From Wenzhouxiangella sp. 15190 (GTDB lineage: Bacteria; Pseudomonadota; Gammaproteobacteria; Xanthomonadales; Wenzhouxiangellaceae), in assembly GCF_003417465.1 (NCBI RefSeq), contig NZ_QVMV01000018.1, positions 1 to 59,227 on the forward strand: a stretch of DNA of 59,227 nucleotides. The letters are read 5' to 3'. The notes under the pieces were generated by a model that saw only the letters and a program-made list of their open reading frames with translations, had not been told where the DNA came from and did no database searches. How positions within the stretch are numbered: position 1 is the first letter of the stretch; every line of letters begins with the position of its first letter. Made by a program: the position numbers and the translations under genes. Below, in pieces: positions 56,830-59,227 of the stretch.

Positions 56830-56858
56830 CCACCTTCCCCCGCGGCGGGGGAAGGTGG
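56830..56858. repeat. Perfect 14-bp palindrome with one-base centre
   Basis: CCACCTTCCCCCGC (56830-56843) and GCGGGGGAAGGTGG (56845-56858) are exact inverted arms around a single G. It lies in the gap between TonB receptor and ATP-grasp gene, near the relics. It could be a hairpin terminator for either strand or the end of a lost element. Confidence 0.5.
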
Positions 56859-56883
56859 GACAACCAGGTTACTGCACCTGCGA

Positions 56884-56960
56884 CACTTCCAGGTAGCGGA
56901 AGAAGTCGGAATCGGCGCTCAGCATAATGATGGCATTGGGGCTCAGTGCCTGGCGCGATG
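56884..56960 (-). pseudogene. Relic resembling the C-terminus of HflC (SPFH family)
   Basis: On the minus strand the bases read SPNAIIMLSADSDFFRYLEV plus SQVQ and a TAA. HflC proteins end with a similar VMSPDSDFFRYMK-type segment. Nothing of the rest of the protein is present upstream, where the sequence turns into the kinase relic on the other strand. Identification rests on about 20 residues and memory, so it is tentative. Confidence 0.4.
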
Positions 56961-57178
56961 ATCGCGAGTGGGATCAACAGGTCGCCATCAAGGTGCTAAC
57001 CCACGGCATCGATTCCGACGATGCTCAACGACGGCCCAGCCGCGTCCAGGAGTCTGCAGACGAAACCCTTCCATACCGTTTCCGCGACTTGCGAGGCGAT
57101 CTGGACGGAATCCTCTTGCGGACGCTCGCTTTGACCGGTCTCGCCGCCGTAGTCACGCGACGGCCTGAGGCCCGCTGA
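56927..57178 (+). pseudogene. Ser/Thr protein kinase relic with core deleted
   Basis: The frame contains WDQQVAIKVLTHGIDSDDAQ, the lysine strand and following helix of bacterial Pkn-type kinases that carry TPR tails (pattern QxVAIKLLRRGxDSDD). It then jumps to YRFRDLRGDLDGILLRTL, a stretch that in those kinases lies at the C-lobe (LRGDLDNIVLKAL). The glycine loop, catalytic loop HRD and DFG region between are missing. After LRTL the frame no longer follows the family. So an internal deletion of about 200 codons is implied. No start context; not likely functional. Confidence 0.6.
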
Positions 57179-57203
57179 GGGCAGTGCTGATCCCGAACTC
57201 CGC

Positions 57204-58253
57204 CTAGCGATACCTCGACAACCCGGCCTCCAGAATCTTTCGCAGCAAGTCGGCGTAGCTGTAGCCGGCCCATTCGGCCGATTTGGCCAGCCGACCGTTG
57301 TGATGCCAGGTCGGATTGGGGTTGGGATCGAGCAGTCGCAGCCGACCGTCCTTGCCGGCACGGAAATCGATTCGCGCGTAATCGCGGCATCGCAGGCGCT
57401 CGAACAAAAGCTTGCAGGTGTGGCTAATCCACTCGAGGCTGTCTGCATCGAGTTCGCTCCGGAAATGCTCCAGCTGCTCGTAATAGCGTGACCCCGGGTC
57501 GAATTTGGCGCCGTAAGTGAAAATCGGCGGCAGGTTGGTGTCCAGTCCGGAGTAGTCGATCTCTGCGGGCGGCAGTATTTCCAGACCGGTCTCTGGATTG
57601 CCGATGACCGATACCGTGAGCTCGCGACCGGTCAGGAACTCCTGCACCACGGCTTCGGGGGGTGAGATATTGTCCGCCATCCAGTCGAGGTATTCCTGCG
57701 CCTCCTTCTCGTCGTAGACCACACAGTTTCGAGTCACGCCATAGCTCCCGCCGCCCACGTTGGGCTTGATGAGCACCGGGTAGTCATCGGGCAGCCGAAA
57801 AGGTCGTGTAGTCAGATCCACAAGGTATTCCCGGGGCACCGGTATGCCCATGCGGTTGGCCAGGGCGGAGACCAGGAACTTGTCGCCGCAGGTGTCGATG
57901 GCCACTGCCGAGGATCCCGTGACGGGTACGCGCAGGATCTCGCACAGCGATGGTACGTTGCTGATGAAATCCTCGTTGTGGAAACCCGTATCGCAGAAAT
58001 TGAGGGCGATGTCGAATACCCCGGCCCGGAGCTGGTCGATCATGCGCGGGTGATCATCCAGAATGGTGGCATCATACCCGTCCAGGCTGATCAGGGCTTC
58101 TTCAACACAACGCGCGGCTTCGAGGTCAACTTCGCCGAGCCAGCCGCCCGGCGCAAAGGCATATGGTAGCCGGGGATCAGGCAAGAGAACGGCGACCTTC
58201 ACGGGGCCGCCTCCGCGGCCCGTCGGGATGCTGGTTTGCTTTTTACTGGCCAT
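57204..58253 (-). CDS. D-Ala-D-Ala-ligase-like ATP-grasp enzyme
   Basis: 349 residues; CGGAGG lies just before the ATG. Cytoplasmic, Ddl-like fold: VKVAVLLPDPRLPYAF start, N-domain with CDTGFHNEDF, ATP loop YPVLIKPNVGGGSYGV, and metal site ARIDFRAGKDGRLRLLDPNPNP. The acid E of Ddl (EVN) is replaced by D in LLDPNPNP, but asparagines remain, so activity is plausible. It belongs to a Ddl-like group of unknown acceptor, which makes an amide bond by acyl phosphate. It is the third gene of a minus-strand run after an M20 peptidase and a papain-like protein, with a 58-bp gap. Cell-wall D-Ala ligase Ddl is normally next to murC/ftsQ, which is not the case here. Confidence 0.85.
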   Translation of the reverse strand: MASKKQTSIPTGRGGGPVKVAVLLPDPRLPYAFAPGGWLGEVDLEAARCVEEALISLDGYDATILDDHPRMIDQLRAGVFDIALNFCDTGFHNEDFISNVPSLCEILRVPVTGSSAVAIDTCGDKFLVSALANRMGIPVPREYLVDLTTRPFRLPDDYPVLIKPNVGGGSYGVTRNCVVYDEKEAQEYLDWMADNISPPEAVVQEFLTGRELTVSVIGNPETGLEILPPAEIDYSGLDTNLPPIFTYGAKFDPGSRYYEQLEHFRSELDADSLEWISHTCKLLFERLRCRDYARIDFRAGKDGRLRLLDPNPNPTWHHNGRLAKSAEWAGYSYADLLRKILEAGLSRYR

Positions 58254-58311
58254 GATGCCTCCGGGTTAGCACGATCCCGATTTAAAGGGAAAGGAGACTT
58301 CCTGTTATTCC

Positions 58312-58887
58312 TCAGGCGCTGTCTTCATGCCGCGTCAGTATCGTGGCGAAACGATATTTCAGCGATCCCATCTGGAATGGTAAGAGATGTCGCTGCGCAA
58401 AAAGGTGCTTATCGCGGATAAGTACATTCACCGTGTTGTTGGTACCTTCCATGTAGGGAGGGTAGGTTTCGTACTTGTCCTCGATGACTTCATTCTTCTC
58501 CACGTGTTCCCAGTACGGGTCGAAGGCCTGAAAGACGCCGTCATGATAGTCGTTTATGAGAATCGAGTGAGCCCCGGCCTTGATGTCGCACACGGCAACC
58601 TGGTTCTGATAATCCAGTTTCTTGATGGCATCCGGGACGTCCTTGCCGTTGACGTAGCTGATATCCAGGCCGGTGCATACGCCGACGGCCGATACGATTG
58701 CCTCGTATTCACGCACTTGCTTGTTCGTGTAGTAGAAGACGCCATCTTCGCCGAGCAGGTTATGAAGCACGTTGTAGGCCAAGTAGGACACGCGCTTGCC
58801 CGGATACAGGCAGAGAATGCCGTTGATCATCGAAGTTACCCAGCACGATGACGACAAGGGTTGGTAATTCAAGGGGTACGTTGCCAT
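58312..58887 (-). CDS. Cytoplasmic papain/C39-like cysteine protease or acyltransferase
   Basis: 191 residues, no signal peptide. LNYQPLSSSCWVTSMING gives Q9 (oxyanion) and C15 (nucleophile), AGAHSILIND holds H107 and QAFDPYWEH the acid D123, the order and spacing of the C39/papain-like fold (peptidase C39, phytochelatin synthase and BtrH-like amino-acyl transferases). No ABC transporter domain is attached, so it is not a bacteriocin exporter peptidase. The gene lies between an M20 peptidase and an ATP-grasp enzyme in the same orientation and may hydrolyse or transfer a peptide made by the latter. Substrate is unknown. Base composition is less GC-rich than its neighbours. Confidence 0.72.
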   Translation of the reverse strand: MATYPLNYQPLSSSCWVTSMINGILCLYPGKRVSYLAYNVLHNLLGEDGVFYYTNKQVREYEAIVSAVGVCTGLDISYVNGKDVPDAIKKLDYQNQVAVCDIKAGAHSILINDYHDGVFQAFDPYWEHVEKNEVIEDKYETYPPYMEGTNNTVNVLIRDKHLFAQRHLLPFQMGSLKYRFATILTRHEDSA

Positions 58888-58986
58888 GGTTGGTTGCCTT
58901 TGTGATTTCCGCCAGCTCGATTCTGTCGTCAGCGCCGTCTGGCGTTGGAAAGTTCCATCAAGAACAGAACTGCCGGTTATCGCTGC

Positions 58987-59226
58987 TTAATTGACTGAAT
59001 GACGCTCGTTCCGGGGTACTTGCTGCGAGTTCTTGCTGGGTGGTCGCAGTTCGTCGACCGGGATTTCCAGTAGCCGCTCGGTCGCCTTGACCAGTGTGCG
59101 CGCTACCCGATAGGTGGCTTCCAGCGAGACGGACTCGTTGGGGGCGTGCGCCAGCTCGATTTCTCCGGGGCCGTAGATGACCGTGGGAACGCCGGCCAGC
59201 CGGACCCAGCCCGACATGTCGCAGCC
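58987..59226 (-). CDS. M20-family metallopeptidase, C-terminal part only
   Basis: The frame runs off the right edge, leaving the last 79 residues: GCDMSGWVRLAGVPTVIYGP, GEIELAHAPNESVSLE, then a helix and a polar tail (PPSKNSQQVPRNERHSVN). GPGxxxxAHAPNE is the conserved end of M20/M25/M40 peptidases and deacylases (ArgE/DapE group), with the histidine of AHAPNE a zinc ligand. Most of the enzyme, including the other ligands, lies outside the window. It is upstream of the papain-like gene (99-bp gap) on the same strand, so it is likely the first gene seen of the cassette. Confidence 0.8.
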   Translation of the reverse strand, partial: GCDMSGWVRLAGVPTVIYGPGEIELAHAPNESVSLEATYRVARTLVKATERLLEIPVDELRPPSKNSQQVPRNERHSVN

Positions 59227-59227
59227 G

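Noticed and set aside
58312-58887. Bacteriocin leader peptidase of the C39 family
   Set aside because: No ABC transporter or membrane domain is fused or adjacent, and no double-glycine precursor is seen nearby.

Overview
The window is about 59 kb of GC-rich chromosome, densely coding on both strands, from what looks like a free-living aquatic gammaproteobacterium. A TonB-dependent receptor, several secreted hydrolases with Xanthomonadales-like flavour, a CadC/TolB-like regulator with TPRs, an FadE-type acyl-CoA dehydrogenase and a secreted protein ending in an F-x-D-x-F-E tail all fit a Wenzhouxiangella-like (Xanthomonadales/Chromatiales-type) organism. That placement is inference. No rRNA, tRNA, CRISPR array, intact transposase or prophage was seen.

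Layout. 0-3 kb: end of a DUF808 membrane protein, a zinc-free MDR oxidoreductase, and an exported class V aminotransferase. 3.5-6.9 kb: a two-gene unit of a SAM methyltransferase and a cyanophycin-synthetase-like protein whose Mur-ligase half looks intact but whose ATP-grasp half looks dead. 7.2-13.7 kb: DHFR-like and VOC proteins, a membrane-anchored zincin, a shortened DedA-PAP2 fusion with no phosphatase residues, a holin-like/ElaB-like pair, a BCCT transporter relic and an ATP-grasp ligase. 14.4-18.9 kb: two overlapping amidohydrolase genes. 19-26 kb: a secreted metzincin and a seven-repeat propeller protein, divergent from a STAND ATPase regulator, with three exact 11-bp tandem repeats in the shared promoter region. 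26-32 kb: secreted SnoaL-like protein, serine hydrolase with TPRs, CocE-type hydrolase and a TPR lipoprotein. 32-38 kb: fatty-acid oxidation pair, DUF2062, thioredoxin-DsbD-like fusion, small 2OG-Fe(II) oxygenase and an alpha/beta hydrolase. 38-46 kb: a PCMT/erythromycin-esterase fusion overlapping a helical-toroid protein, an SDR-like protein, a thiamine-binding protein and a CadC/TolB/TPR regulator. 46-56.5 kb: DEAD-box helicase, VPS10/BNR propeller, TPR sulfotransferase and TonB receptor. 57-59 kb: a minus-strand cassette of an M20 peptidase (partial), a papain-like C39 protein and a D-Ala-D-Ala-ligase-like ATP-grasp enzyme.

Two themes run through the spacers. First, a short interspersed element with core GGACACCCAC occurs as inverted pairs, compact hairpins and solo arms in at least ten spacers, in the manner of REP/REPIN elements. 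Second, several spacers hold gene relics: a BCCT transporter C-terminus, an AraC-type helix-turn-helix, a Ser/Thr kinase missing its core, and an HflC-like C-terminus. The candidates that most resemble an undescribed system are the M20/C39/ATP-grasp cassette, the methyltransferase plus CphA-like pair, and the STAND-controlled secreted metzincin-propeller unit.
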